From: an uncultured Bacteroidales bacterium
Lineage (GTDB): Bacteria; Bacteroidota; Bacteroidia; Bacteroidales; Muribaculaceae
Direction: 5' to 3'
Assembly: GCA_947175245.1 (NCBI GenBank)
Contig: CAMWLW010000019.1
Coordinates: 1 to 38,353, forward strand
DNA length: 38,353 bases
The notes beneath the pieces are model-generated. The model ran no database searches. It was given only the letters and a program-made list of their open reading frames with translations, and was not told where the DNA came from. Positions 1 through 6,976 of this stretch are shown here, one piece after another. Made by a program: the position numbers and the translations under genes. The stretch's first letter is position 1, and the number at the start of each line of letters is the position of its first letter.

Positions 1-321
1 AATAGTATTCATATAAATCTCTTGCTTAGAGATTTTGATAATATCCAAATAATAAAGAAATCGCGTCAAAATGGGCCATATTCTTGACGTTTAATTTAAC
101 CAGTGGGATATTTATATGACGTATTTTAAACGCCCTAATTACGTAAGTTCTATATTAGGAATTAGAATGACGTTGCGGATTGTTAATCATAAATACAAAA
201 GAAATCGAAGGCTTCTTGGGAAGGGAACTATCTACTATACTTGATTTTGTTTTCGATAATTAGCTGAATATATTACGATTCCTTATTTCGAACTCAAATT
301 ATTTAATATGGCTATATTTAC
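1..321. other. AT-rich intergenic stretch, no gene recognised
   Basis: I found no credible coding region on either strand here: frames are broken by frequent stops and the composition is much more AT-rich than the coding DNA to the right. No tRNA-like fold, direct-repeat array or clear paired promoter boxes were recognised. The right end adjoins the terminator of the acetyltransferase gene. Confidence 0.5.
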
Positions 322-348
322 AAAAAAGAGCGGTATTACCCACTCTTT
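322..348 (-). terminator. Rho-independent terminator of the acetyltransferase gene
   Basis: Read on the minus strand, a nine-pair stem (one G-T wobble) formed by 340-348 and 325-333 encloses a six-base loop and runs directly into a T-run ending at 322. It lies about 60 bases past the stop of the acetyltransferase. Confidence 0.75.
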
Positions 349-409
349 ATAATCGACTGCTGCTGTTTTTGTAGCTCTCGCACTCGATATATTTGTTAAA
401 CTACGGGGG

Positions 410-994
410 CTATACTTTCTTAAAGCCGACTTTGTCTTTATCGGTGATCGGTCTTAACACGCGGCATGGATTCCCGGCAGCAACGACGCCCGACGGGATG
501 TCTCGGGTCACTACGCTGCCGGCTCCGATAACCGAGTCATCACCTATAGTCACTCCGCTCAGTATCGTGCTGCCACCGCCTATCCATACTCGGTTACCTA
601 TCGTGATAGGCTTCGGGATTAATGCGCCGGCAATCCTTTCGTCCGCGTCGAGCGAATGATTACCTGAATAAGCACTTACATTGGGCCCTAACAGTGTGTT
701 ATTGCCAATCGTAATCTGGCCGCAATCAAGCAGCGTACATCCAAAATTGATATACACATCATCGCCGATGCTGATGTTTTTGCCAAATTCGCACATGAAA
801 TTCGGCTCCATCCACACGCGCTCACCCACCTTCTTAAAGAGTTTGCGCATTATTTCCTGACGTCGTTCAATCTCGTCATCCTCCGTGCGGTTAAACTCCT
901 TGAACAGCTTTTTCGCCTCTACGCGGCGGTTAAACAGGTCGGCATCAAAATCATCATATATCTGATAATTCTGCATTTTCTCCCATTCAGTCAT
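410..994 (-). CDS. Sugar O-acetyltransferase, maltose/galactoside (Maa/LacA/NodL) family
   Basis: The 194-residue protein is a left-handed beta-helix acyltransferase that should move acetyl from acetyl-CoA to a sugar hydroxyl in the cytoplasm. The N-terminal helical segment (residues 1-60, with a TEWEKMQ opening) is the Mac domain of maltose acetyltransferases. Hexapeptide repeats fill residues 70-180 ([48 protein letters not shown]). The catalytic His sits in YSGNHSLD near residue 115. The C-terminal [10 protein letters not shown] motif is typical of the family. An extension to 1000 would use TTG; the ATG at 994 starts at the usual place. It has its own promoter at 1058-1088 and a terminator at 322-348, so it is monocistronic. 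The physiological sugar acceptor cannot be read from sequence. Confidence 0.93.
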   Translation of the reverse strand: MTEWEKMQNYQIYDDFDADLFNRRVEAKKLFKEFNRTEDDEIERRQEIMRKLFKKVGERVWMEPNFMCEFGKNISIGDDVYINFGCTLLDCGQITIGNNTLLGPNVSAYSGNHSLDADERIAGALIPKPITIGNRVWIGGGSTILSGVTIGDDSVIGAGSVVTRDIPSGVVAAGNPCRVLRPITDKDKVGFKKV

Positions 995-1057
995 CTTCAA
1001 TATATTATATCCGTTAATTATAAGAGTTCCTCAAGTCAACTACTGTCAACTGTCATG

Positions 1058-1088
1058 CAAAGTAAGTAAAAACCGTCGAATATACAAA
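1058..1088 (-). promoter_or_regulatory. Bacteroidetes-type promoter for the acetyltransferase
   Basis: On the minus strand a TTTG box (1088-1085) is followed after 19 bases by TTACTTTG (1065-1058), one mismatch from TAnnTTTG. Transcription would begin near 1051, giving a leader of about 57 bases. Confidence 0.6.
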
Positions 1089-1121
1089 CGCCCCACCCTA
1101 TCATTTTAACACAGCGCGACA

Positions 1122-1151
1122 TTGCAGATTGCACGATATTCACTAATTTTG
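1122..1151 (+). promoter_or_regulatory. Bacteroidetes-type promoter for the membrane protein and M48 protease pair
   Basis: TTG at 1122-1124, 19 bases, then TAATTTTG at 1144-1151, matching TAnnTTTG exactly. The expected transcription start is near 1158, some 20 bases before the first start codon. Confidence 0.65.
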
Positions 1152-1177
1152 CATCTGCCTTTTAACATATATAGCTA

Positions 1178-1744
1178 ATGCGGGTGATGAATATACTGAT
1201 AATGATTGTATTGGGACTGCTTGCGGTTTCCGCCGCCGGCCTCTCACTTGTTATTCATCACAACACCATGATACAATGGTGGATACCCACCCTCATCTGC
1301 ATCCTCCCCGCTGTTCCCGTCGGCTATGCGCTCCGACGCCCCCTCAGCCACGTACTGCCCACTCGCCGCCTTTGGGTCTCAGCTGCCACAGGCATCGCAC
1401 TGACCTACGCCCTGCTCACAGGCGCGTTCTATACACTCAACTATTACGTGGCCGACAGCCACACATCCCGACAATTCAAAGTTGCGATAACCAATAAGAC
1501 CACACGCGAGCATTACCGCGTGCGCCGCATAGGCCGCAACCGTGTAGGCCGCGGTGAGAAATATTACACCCACTCGGTGACCGTCCGGTGGCCCGACAAC
1601 CGCACCAAGGAGCTACCCGTAACCGCCAACGAATACGCACGCCTCAGGACAGGCGACAGCATCTCGCTCACCACCCAAGACGGACTATTCGGCATCCCCG
1701 TCATCAAGAACAAGAAATACACATTCAAACATAAAAAACATTAA
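1178..1744 (+). CDS. Small membrane protein with three transmembrane segments, function unknown
   Basis: I do not recognise this 188-residue protein. Hydrophobic segments at about residues 4-26, 33-52 and 65-88 look like membrane helices. They are followed by roughly 100 polar, Arg- and Lys-rich residues that probably form a small soluble beta-rich domain; the last ten residues are strongly basic. It lies six bases before an M48 metalloprotease on the same strand and behind a good promoter, so the two are probably cotranscribed. ATG at 1178 was chosen as the first in-frame ATG after the promoter; ATG at 1187 is also possible. No function is inferred beyond membrane location. Confidence 0.8.
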   Translation: MRVMNILIMIVLGLLAVSAAGLSLVIHHNTMIQWWIPTLICILPAVPVGYALRRPLSHVLPTRRLWVSAATGIALTYALLTGAFYTLNYYVADSHTSRQFKVAITNKTTREHYRVRRIGRNRVGRGEKYYTHSVTVRWPDNRTKELPVTANEYARLRTGDSISLTTQDGLFGIPVIKNKKYTFKHKKH

Positions 1745-1750
1745 ATAGCA

Positions 1751-2545
1751 ATGAAACTCAAAAACATCCTAAGCATCATTCTCCTTGGAGCCGCATGCAC
1801 CGCTCCCATCCATGCATCGGCTCAGTTCAACCTCGGCAAGGCAGTCAAGGCCGCCGGCAAAGCCGCCCAGGCACTCACCCTAACCGACGAGCAGATGGCC
1901 GCCTACGTCAAACAGTCGGTCGAGTGGATGGATAAAAACAACCCCGTCCTGCCCGAGGACAACGAGTATGTCAAACGTCTGCGCCGACTCACTCAGGACA
2001 TCCCCGACGCCGACGGTATTCCATTGAACTTCAAAGTATATGACGTCATTGACATCAACGCATTCGCCTGCCCCGACGGTAGCGTCCGCGTCTTCTCATC
2101 GCTCATGGACATCATGACCGACGACGAGCTCATGGGCGTCATAGGCCACGAGATAGGCCATGTCATGAAACGCCACTCAAAGAACGCGCTCAAACAGCAG
2201 CTCCTCACAGACGCCGCCCTCGATGCAGCCGGCGCCGCCAACGGCAAGATAGCCAAACTCACCGACTCACAGCTCGGCGCTATAAGCCAGAACCTCATGA
2301 ATGCCAAATTCTCTCAGAAACAGGAAATGGAAGCCGACGACTGTGGCTACGACTTCCTCGTCCTCAACGGCCTCAACCCCTGGGGCATGACAATGGCGTT
2401 TGAAAAACTCGCCGGCATGGAAAGCGGCACCAAGAGCTCGATGATTCAGAAGATGTTCTCGTCTCACCCCGACACCCAGAAGCGCATCGAGCGCATGAGC
2501 GCACGCGCCACTAAAGACGGCTTCGAGCGCCCCGCCGCCCAGTAA
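1751..2545 (+). CDS. Exported M48-family zinc metalloprotease (YggG/LoiP-like)
   Basis: The 264-residue protein has an N-terminal signal sequence (residues 1-24, with either a lipobox-like GAAC or signal peptidase I cleavage after HASAQ). The M48 zinc motif HEIGH at about 133-137 gives two His ligands and the catalytic Glu; the third ligand is the first Glu of EMEAD near residue 192. The SSHPDTQKRIERM segment near the C-terminus is conserved in periplasmic M48 peptidases of the LoiP/YggG type. Family members cleave misfolded or envelope proteins. It lies in the periplasm or on the inner face of the outer membrane, follows the small membrane protein gene by six bases and ends at a hairpin terminator. 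Confidence 0.92.
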   Translation: MKLKNILSIILLGAACTAPIHASAQFNLGKAVKAAGKAAQALTLTDEQMAAYVKQSVEWMDKNNPVLPEDNEYVKRLRRLTQDIPDADGIPLNFKVYDVIDINAFACPDGSVRVFSSLMDIMTDDELMGVIGHEIGHVMKRHSKNALKQQLLTDAALDAAGAANGKIAKLTDSQLGAISQNLMNAKFSQKQEMEADDCGYDFLVLNGLNPWGMTMAFEKLAGMESGTKSSMIQKMFSSHPDTQKRIERMSARATKDGFERPAAQ

Positions 2546-2566
2546 TCTGAACTTTAATAAAACACC

Positions 2567-2610
2567 AACGGCTGAACCGGAGATATATCTGATTCAGCCG
2601 TTGTTATTTT
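2567..2610. terminator. Hairpin terminator between convergent genes
   Basis: Perfect ten-pair stem (2567-2576 with 2593-2602) followed by GTTATTTT on the plus strand. It ends the M48 operon and may also serve the convergent membrane-protein gene ending at 2623. Confidence 0.8.
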
Positions 2611-2622
2611 AAAATACTCGGA

Positions 2623-3003
2623 TTAAATCTCGAATACCTCGTCATCACTGCGGGTAAGCGTCACGAACATCGCCACAATCGAGCCCACCAGCGGGACAAT
2701 ATACCACCACTCGCTATCGGGCCTCACGGCGCTCATAATCAGGAAATATAACAGCAGATAGCCCGACACATCAGACAGCCTGCTGTTGATAATAATCTGA
2801 CGCGGCTTGGCCACCCAAAGCCACAGGGCATACCCTATGAAAAGCAGCAGAGCGACGCTCGAGCAGACAACAGGCAGCAGCATCGTTTTATAACACGCCA
2901 TCAGTAACAACGCGTCAACGACCACAATCATCAGCCCGTTAAGTACCCGGCTATTGTAAAAGGCATGTAACCGACGGTGCCTTATATCGCTATTCTTTTT
3001 CAT
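2623..3003 (-). CDS. Small four-helix membrane protein, function unknown
   Basis: This 126-residue protein is not assigned to a named family. About four hydrophobic stretches (near residues 19-38, 42-65, 80-94 and 98-116) suggest a four-helix inner-membrane protein with a basic N-terminus (KKNSDIRHRR) and an acidic tail (RSDDEVFEI). It is monocistronic, transcribed divergently from the CDF transporter from its own promoter at 3028-3057. The ATG at 3003 follows the promoter by about 25 bases and gives a sensible N-terminus. Confidence 0.78.
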   Translation of the reverse strand: MKKNSDIRHRRLHAFYNSRVLNGLMIVVVDALLLMACYKTMLLPVVCSSVALLLFIGYALWLWVAKPRQIIINSRLSDVSGYLLLYFLIMSAVRPDSEWWYIVPLVGSIVAMFVTLTRSDDEVFEI

Positions 3004-3027
3004 ATCAATTTATCATTAAATCACCCA

Positions 3028-3057
3028 CAAAATTAATAAATTCATTCGATTTGCAAA
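3028..3057 (-). promoter_or_regulatory. Promoter of the four-helix membrane protein
   Basis: On the minus strand TTTG (3057-3054), 18 bases, then TAATTTTG (3035-3028). Good match to the Bacteroidetes sigma-ABfr consensus. Confidence 0.6.
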
Positions 3058-3065
3058 AAAGTTTG

Positions 3066-3073
3066 TAAATTTG
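3066..3073 (+). promoter_or_regulatory. Minus-7 box for the CDF transporter
   Basis: TAAATTTG fits TAnnTTTG and lies 26 bases before the start codon. No well-spaced TTTG box was found upstream, so this rests on the -7 element alone. Confidence 0.45.
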
Positions 3074-3099
3074 CGCATGACACGTAATCATATTTATTA

Positions 3100-4035
3100 A
3101 TGGAAAATCGCGAGAAAGAAATATACCGGGTCACGCTGACGGGGACGGCTGTCAACGCGGTGTTGATTGTGCTGAAATTTGTGGCCGGAACCGTCGGCCG
3201 AAGTTCGGCGCTCGTGGCCGATGCGGTTCACTCGCTCAGCGATTTCATTTCTGATGTAGTCGTTCTGATATTCATACGTATAGCCGGTAAGCCGCGCGAC
3301 AAAGATCATAACTATGGCCACGGCAAATTTGAGACTCTGGCAACGCTCATCATCGGACTGTTGCTGTGCATTGCCGGCATCGGGCTGATGGTCAACGGCA
3401 TCAAGGCAGTCATGGGCAGCCTGCAAGGCGAGCCGCTGCCTCGACCTGCATCATTGGCGCTCATCATCGCCGCTCTATCGATCGTTTCAAAAGAATGGCT
3501 TTACCGTTACACCGTCAAGAGCGGACGACGCCTCAACTCTCAGGCCGTGATAGCTAACGCATGGCATCACCGCAGTGACGCCGTGTCATCGCTCGGCACG
3601 CTCGTCGGCATCAGCGGCGCAATGTTTTTAGGTGACAGCTGGCGCATACTTGACCCCATCGCGGCTATCGTCGTGAGCCTGCTTATCATAAAGAGCGGAT
3701 ATGATATAATGAAACCAACGATACGCGAACTGCTCGAAGCCTCGCTGCCCGAAGAGCAGGAACAGGAGATTGTGCGCATCGTGAGTTCAGTCCCCGGCAT
3801 TAAATATATCCACAATCTGCGTACACGCCGCATCGGCAATAACATCGCCATAGACCTCCACGCCAAGATGGACGGCAGCCAGTCGCTGACCGATGCCCAC
3901 ACCAAGGCCACTCAGGCCGAGAACGCACTGAAAGCAGCGTTCGGCGACAAGTCGCTAATCAACATTCACATGGAACCTTACACCGATACCCACTCCCCCT
4001 CACGCGACAGCCAGTGCATCAAGTCAGGCAACTGA
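3100..4035 (+). CDS. Cation diffusion facilitator family metal exporter
   Basis: The 311-residue protein has the usual CDF layout: six transmembrane helices in residues 10-205 and a cytoplasmic C-terminal domain (210-290) of the ferredoxin-like ZT_dimer type. Metal-site residues are visible in ADAVHSLSDFISD (helix 2, H and D) and HHRSDAVSSLG (helix 5). Family members exchange protons for Zn2+, Fe2+, Mn2+ or Co2+ out of the cytoplasm. Having His in the helix 2 site resembles the zinc or iron subgroups, but the metal cannot be fixed from sequence. The gene appears monocistronic and ends ten bases from a convergent operon without a clear terminator between. Confidence 0.92.
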   Translation: MENREKEIYRVTLTGTAVNAVLIVLKFVAGTVGRSSALVADAVHSLSDFISDVVVLIFIRIAGKPRDKDHNYGHGKFETLATLIIGLLLCIAGIGLMVNGIKAVMGSLQGEPLPRPASLALIIAALSIVSKEWLYRYTVKSGRRLNSQAVIANAWHHRSDAVSSLGTLVGISGAMFLGDSWRILDPIAAIVVSLLIIKSGYDIMKPTIRELLEASLPEEQEQEIVRIVSSVPGIKYIHNLRTRRIGNNIAIDLHAKMDGSQSLTDAHTKATQAENALKAAFGDKSLINIHMEPYTDTHSPSRDSQCIKSGN

Positions 4036-4045
4036 CTCCCTCAAG

Positions 4046-5014
4046 CTACACCGTGACAACGAGTTTACCCGTGAGTTGCCGGCTCTCAGCTGCCGCATGA
4101 GCCCCGGCAATCGAGTCAAGCGTGAATCGGCCCCCTATCACAGGGCGAATACCCCCCGACTCTATCAACCCCATCATACCGTCAATCTGACGCTGAGTCG
4201 GACTATTACTGTAGAAGCCCGTGAGATACACGCCCGTCGGAATCTCTTTGATAGGGTCAAAATCTTTCAGACCGTACACACCGCCCAACAGCCCCGTGTG
4301 GCACACAATACCATGATAGGCCGTCAGCCTCAGCGACTCCCTCAGTGTAGCCGCCCCTATAAGTTCCAGCACCTTCGTCACCCCGCCGGGGTACACGTCA
4401 AGCAACCGCCGTGCAAAGTCAGGCCCCTCGGTTATCACATAATCTGCACCCGTCAGTCTTAGCAATTCAGCCTTGCGCTCATCACGCGTCGTCGATATCA
4501 CACGGGCGCCAATGGCCTTAGCCAGCTGCAGTGCCGCCAACCCCACCGTCGACGTACCACCGCGTATAAGCAACGTATCATTCTCACACAGCCTCAGCGA
4601 CATCACTATCGAGCCATACGCCGTATAGTAAGTCTCAGGCAACGCCGCCAGCTCCTCCCAGTCCAGACCACTTTTCACCCTGAATACATGGCTTGCAGGC
4701 ACAGCGGCATACTCGGCATAGCTACCGTCAAAACTGCGGCCCATACCACCCATTAGCGCCATAACGCGCTCACCGGGCCTGAACCCGCTGTCCGACGGGT
4801 CAACGATCACACCAACACCTTCTATACCCGGTATTATCGGTTTGCGTATATAGCTGTTGGCGATCTCAAACCGACGCAGCAACACCTCAGAGTGATTTAT
4901 ACCGAACGCCATCACCTTGATCAATACCCACCCCGGTGCCGCTGTCGGACACTCCACCTGCGACACCGCCATCTCGTCGGCCCTGCACGGCCTTGTCAAT
5001 ACAACTGCTTTCAT
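4046..5014 (-). CDS. Zinc-free quinone-oxidoreductase-like MDR dehydrogenase of the ACGX cassette
   Basis: This 322-residue medium-chain dehydrogenase/reductase has an N-terminal GroES-like domain (residues 1-120) and a Rossmann domain with the NAD(P) loop GGTSTVGLAALQLAKAIGA near 155. The Cys and His ligands of zinc alcohol dehydrogenases are absent (GINHSE and GIEGVG replace them), placing it with NADPH:quinone oxidoreductase or enoyl-reductase types. The start was set at the ATG at 5014, whose ATGA overlaps the stop of the radical SAM gene: a classic translational-coupling arrangement. An upstream TTG-like extension to 5029 is not needed. Its position suggests a redox step on the matured peptide, or quinone detoxification in the same stress response; both are inference. 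Confidence 0.88.
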   Translation of the reverse strand: MKAVVLTRPCRADEMAVSQVECPTAAPGWVLIKVMAFGINHSEVLLRRFEIANSYIRKPIIPGIEGVGVIVDPSDSGFRPGERVMALMGGMGRSFDGSYAEYAAVPASHVFRVKSGLDWEELAALPETYYTAYGSIVMSLRLCENDTLLIRGGTSTVGLAALQLAKAIGARVISTTRDERKAELLRLTGADYVITEGPDFARRLLDVYPGGVTKVLELIGAATLRESLRLTAYHGIVCHTGLLGGVYGLKDFDPIKEIPTGVYLTGFYSNSPTQRQIDGMMGLIESGGIRPVIGGRFTLDSIAGAHAAAESRQLTGKLVVTV

Positions 5015-6030
5015 ATCTCTTTCCAGCATTGAGGATCAGGAGCATAAAACGACCCGTGATAGCCATAGGCCACAGCCGGACATCCGCGGCAGAACCTCAG
5101 CAGCTCACACCGCGAGCACTTTTCGAAACGCTCATGGTGCCTGTACTCATCCATGCCGGCCCCTCTCCATATATCATAAATATCGTTTTTAAACACGTTG
5201 CCCACCACACTGTCAAACCGGCGGCAGGCCATCACGTTCCCGTCCGGCAATATCGTCAGATGACAGTCTCCGCAGTGACACCCGTCATAAATCGTGTCAG
5301 GGTCGGTGTCGGCATCGATCTTGAACAATCCCTTTTCATACAGGAACAGCGTCCACAAATGATCCTTGAGATTGAAAATCGTACCCTCATCCTTATACTC
5401 CGTGAACTTCTCCCATATACGCTCCAGGAAATCACGGTACTCCACGGGGGATATATGCGTTGACTTCTCGGCCGACGTCGGGCAGTAGCGGCCGAACGCA
5501 AACACATCAACACCCTTCTCAACCACCATGTCGATAATGTCAGGAATCTCATTGATATTCGTCCCCGATACTGTCGTCATCACGGCTACCCTAATGCCGT
5601 TACGTTTCAGCACGTCTATTTTCTCCACCGTCGTGTCAAACGACCCCGGCTTCCTTATCTTATCGTGCGTCTCACGCATACCGTCAATACTCAGCTGATA
5701 CTTCTCACATCCCATCTCCCTCAACATCCTGCATGTTTCGTCATTAAGATGGAACGGATTACCGAGAATCGTAAACGGTATCTCCCGCTCCTTCAGCATT
5801 GACGCGATTTGTCTGAAATCGCGGTGCAGAATCGGGTCACCACCCGTGATATAGAAATACGGCAGCCTGCCCATACGGTCACACATCTCCACACACTGCC
5901 CTATCACCGTCCCGGCCCGCGCCACAGGCATCTCCACCATGTTTGGGTGACCCTCCGAGAAGATATAGCAATGCTCACAACGCTGGTCACAGCTGTCGGT
6001 AATATGCCATTGGAATGCAAAATAATCCAT
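5011..6030 (-). CDS. Radical SAM/SPASM peptide maturase, ACGX type
   Basis: The 339-residue enzyme opens with the radical SAM cluster motif C-x3-C-x2-C (C14, C18, C21 in TDSCDQRCEHCY), which binds the 4Fe-4S cluster that cleaves S-adenosylmethionine. GGDPIL near residue 64 is the SAM-binding GGE-like motif. Residues 250-339 form a SPASM domain with many cysteines (CHCGDC, MACR, CSRCELLRFCRGC and a last Cys four residues from the end) that would hold two auxiliary clusters. SPASM enzymes commonly modify ribosomal peptides. The 57-residue ACGX-repeat peptide encoded just upstream is the obvious substrate. From memory, TIGRFAM describes a radical SAM/SPASM protein of an ACGX system; I could not check membership. 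The chemistry is unknown; thioether or C-C crosslinks at or near the Cys are guesses. Confidence 0.9.
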   Translation of the reverse strand: MDYFAFQWHITDSCDQRCEHCYIFSEGHPNMVEMPVARAGTVIGQCVEMCDRMGRLPYFYITGGDPILHRDFRQIASMLKEREIPFTILGNPFHLNDETCRMLREMGCEKYQLSIDGMRETHDKIRKPGSFDTTVEKIDVLKRNGIRVAVMTTVSGTNINEIPDIIDMVVEKGVDVFAFGRYCPTSAEKSTHISPVEYRDFLERIWEKFTEYKDEGTIFNLKDHLWTLFLYEKGLFKIDADTDPDTIYDGCHCGDCHLTILPDGNVMACRRFDSVVGNVFKNDIYDIWRGAGMDEYRHHERFEKCSRCELLRFCRGCPAVAYGYHGSFYAPDPQCWKEI

Positions 6031-6044
6031 AGAGTCTAAATCAA

Positions 6045-6084
6045 GAGGTTGTGTCAGAAATCACATCATTCTTGACACAACCTC
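6045..6084 (-). promoter_or_regulatory. Strong intercistronic hairpin between precursor peptide and radical SAM genes
   Basis: A perfect 12-pair stem (6073-6084 with 6045-6056) and a 16-base loop lie 34 bases after the peptide stop and 14 bases before the radical SAM start. The downstream strand is only moderately T-rich (TTGATTTAG), so it probably acts as a leaky terminator or 3'-end stabiliser that makes precursor mRNA exceed enzyme mRNA, as in other peptide-maturation operons. That role is inferred; the stem is plain in the sequence. Confidence 0.75.
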
Positions 6085-6118
6085 ATGTACATTCAGAAGT
6101 AGTTAAAAAAACAATCTC

Positions 6119-6292
6119 TTACTTCTCGCCGGCGCCACAGGCCGAACCACAGGCGGTAGGTTTCGATACGGGCTTCTCATCGCCGGCACCACAAGCCGAG
6201 CCACAGGCACCCTGAGGCTTCTCGGTCTCGGCATTTCCACAAAGATAAGCTTGTGCGGTGTGCTTTACAGCACCATTGTCAATACGTTTCAT
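6119..6292 (-). CDS. ACGX-repeat precursor peptide (57 residues), putative radical SAM substrate
   Basis: This small gene reads ATG (6292) to TAA (6119) without interruption. The N-terminal 28 residues (MKRIDNGAVKHTAQAYLCGN and onward) look like a leader; the C-terminal half is two near-identical blocks, ACGSACGAGDEK and ACGSACGAGEK, separated by PVSKPT. There are four ACG units plus one leader Cys at position 18. The protein repeats are identical where DNA differs at synonymous third positions (TGTGGC or TGTGGT, GCT or GCC), which argues for selection on protein sequence. It is the first gene of an operon with a radical SAM/SPASM enzyme and an oxidoreductase. ACGX-repeat peptides are, from memory, a named target family of such enzymes. 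No signal peptide is visible, so the product may stay in the cytoplasm. Confidence 0.9.
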   Translation of the reverse strand: MKRIDNGAVKHTAQAYLCGNAETEKPQGACGSACGAGDEKPVSKPTACGSACGAGEK

Positions 6293-6334
6293 AATCTTAA
6301 CGGTTTTTAATGATTAAATTCATATAACTCGACA

Positions 6335-6365
6335 CAAATATACCCCATTCAAACCTAACACACAA
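6335..6365 (-). promoter_or_regulatory. Promoter of the ACGX peptide operon
   Basis: On the minus strand TTG (6365-6363), 20 bases, then TATATTTG (6342-6335), an exact TAnnTTTG. The leader would be about 36 bases. It faces away from the HxlR gene promoter about 100 bases off, so one regulator could control both directions. Confidence 0.7.
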
Positions 6366-6468
6366 GAGGTTACAAATCCACCACCAACTAACATTTTTGT
6401 TACCGTTATTGATAATCTGACACTTGTACAACAATAAAAAATCAAAAAAAATTACCCTCCCGGCATTA

Positions 6469-6500
6469 TTTGTATATGTGGCGTTTAAATGCTACCTTTG
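6469..6500 (+). promoter_or_regulatory. Promoter of the HxlR-type regulator gene
   Basis: TTTG (6469-6472), 20 bases, TACCTTTG (6493-6500). It lies inside a longer open frame that begins upstream, and so decides the start: the true protein must begin after it, at the ATG at 6520, with a leader of about 13 bases. Confidence 0.75.
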
Positions 6501-6519
6501 CCGTCAAAGCCTACTGAAA

Positions 6520-6894
6520 ATGAGAAAGAAACAACAACTCAACTCCATCATCGAGATATGCCCCGTGCGCAACGTGATAGCCCGTTTCGGTAACAAATGG
6601 GCACTCCTTGTCATACTCGTCATCAGCGAGAACGAGCCTATAAGATTCAACGAACTCGGTCGCAAGATTCCCGACATTTCGCCACGCATATTGGCCAACA
6701 CCCTCCGAACACTCGAAGCCGACGCACTCGTCGACAGGCACTACTACCAAGAAGTGCCCCCGCGTGTCGAATATACCCTCACCGACACAGGACGCTCACT
6801 CGTCCCCATCATAGCCAGCCTCACCGAGTGGGCACAAGCCAACATGAAAAACGTCATGCAGCATCGAGCCGACTTTGAATCATCACAGCAATAG
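6520..6894 (+). CDS. HxlR-family winged-helix transcriptional regulator, Cys14 type
   Basis: The 124-residue protein has the HxlR core: CPVRNVIARFGNKWALLVI (residues 14-32), then a winged helix with FNELGRKIPDISPRILANTLRTLE and YTLTDTGRSL. C14 matches in position the redox-active N-terminal Cys of HxlR/DUF24 regulators such as HypR, YodB and QorR, which sense quinones, aldehydes or disulfide stress and often control quinone reductases. The start at 6520 is fixed by the promoter lying inside the upstream extension. The gene is divergent from the ACGX operon, which contains a quinone-oxidoreductase-like protein, and is followed 82 bases later by a flavoprotein. Control of both by this protein is a strong inference. 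Confidence 0.9.
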   Translation: MRKKQQLNSIIEICPVRNVIARFGNKWALLVILVISENEPIRFNELGRKIPDISPRILANTLRTLEADALVDRHYYQEVPPRVEYTLTDTGRSLVPIIASLTEWAQANMKNVMQHRADFESSQQ

Positions 6895-6976
6895 TCCTTA
6901 TCTCACCCCCCTCACGCGAACAAAGGCCGCCACTTAAACGTTAATCCGGCAACATAAATCATACATACCACCCACC

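Noticed and set aside
6424-6519. 32-codon N-terminal extension of the HxlR regulator
   Set aside because: It contains the gene's own promoter boxes and an unrelated sequence; the family begins at 6520.
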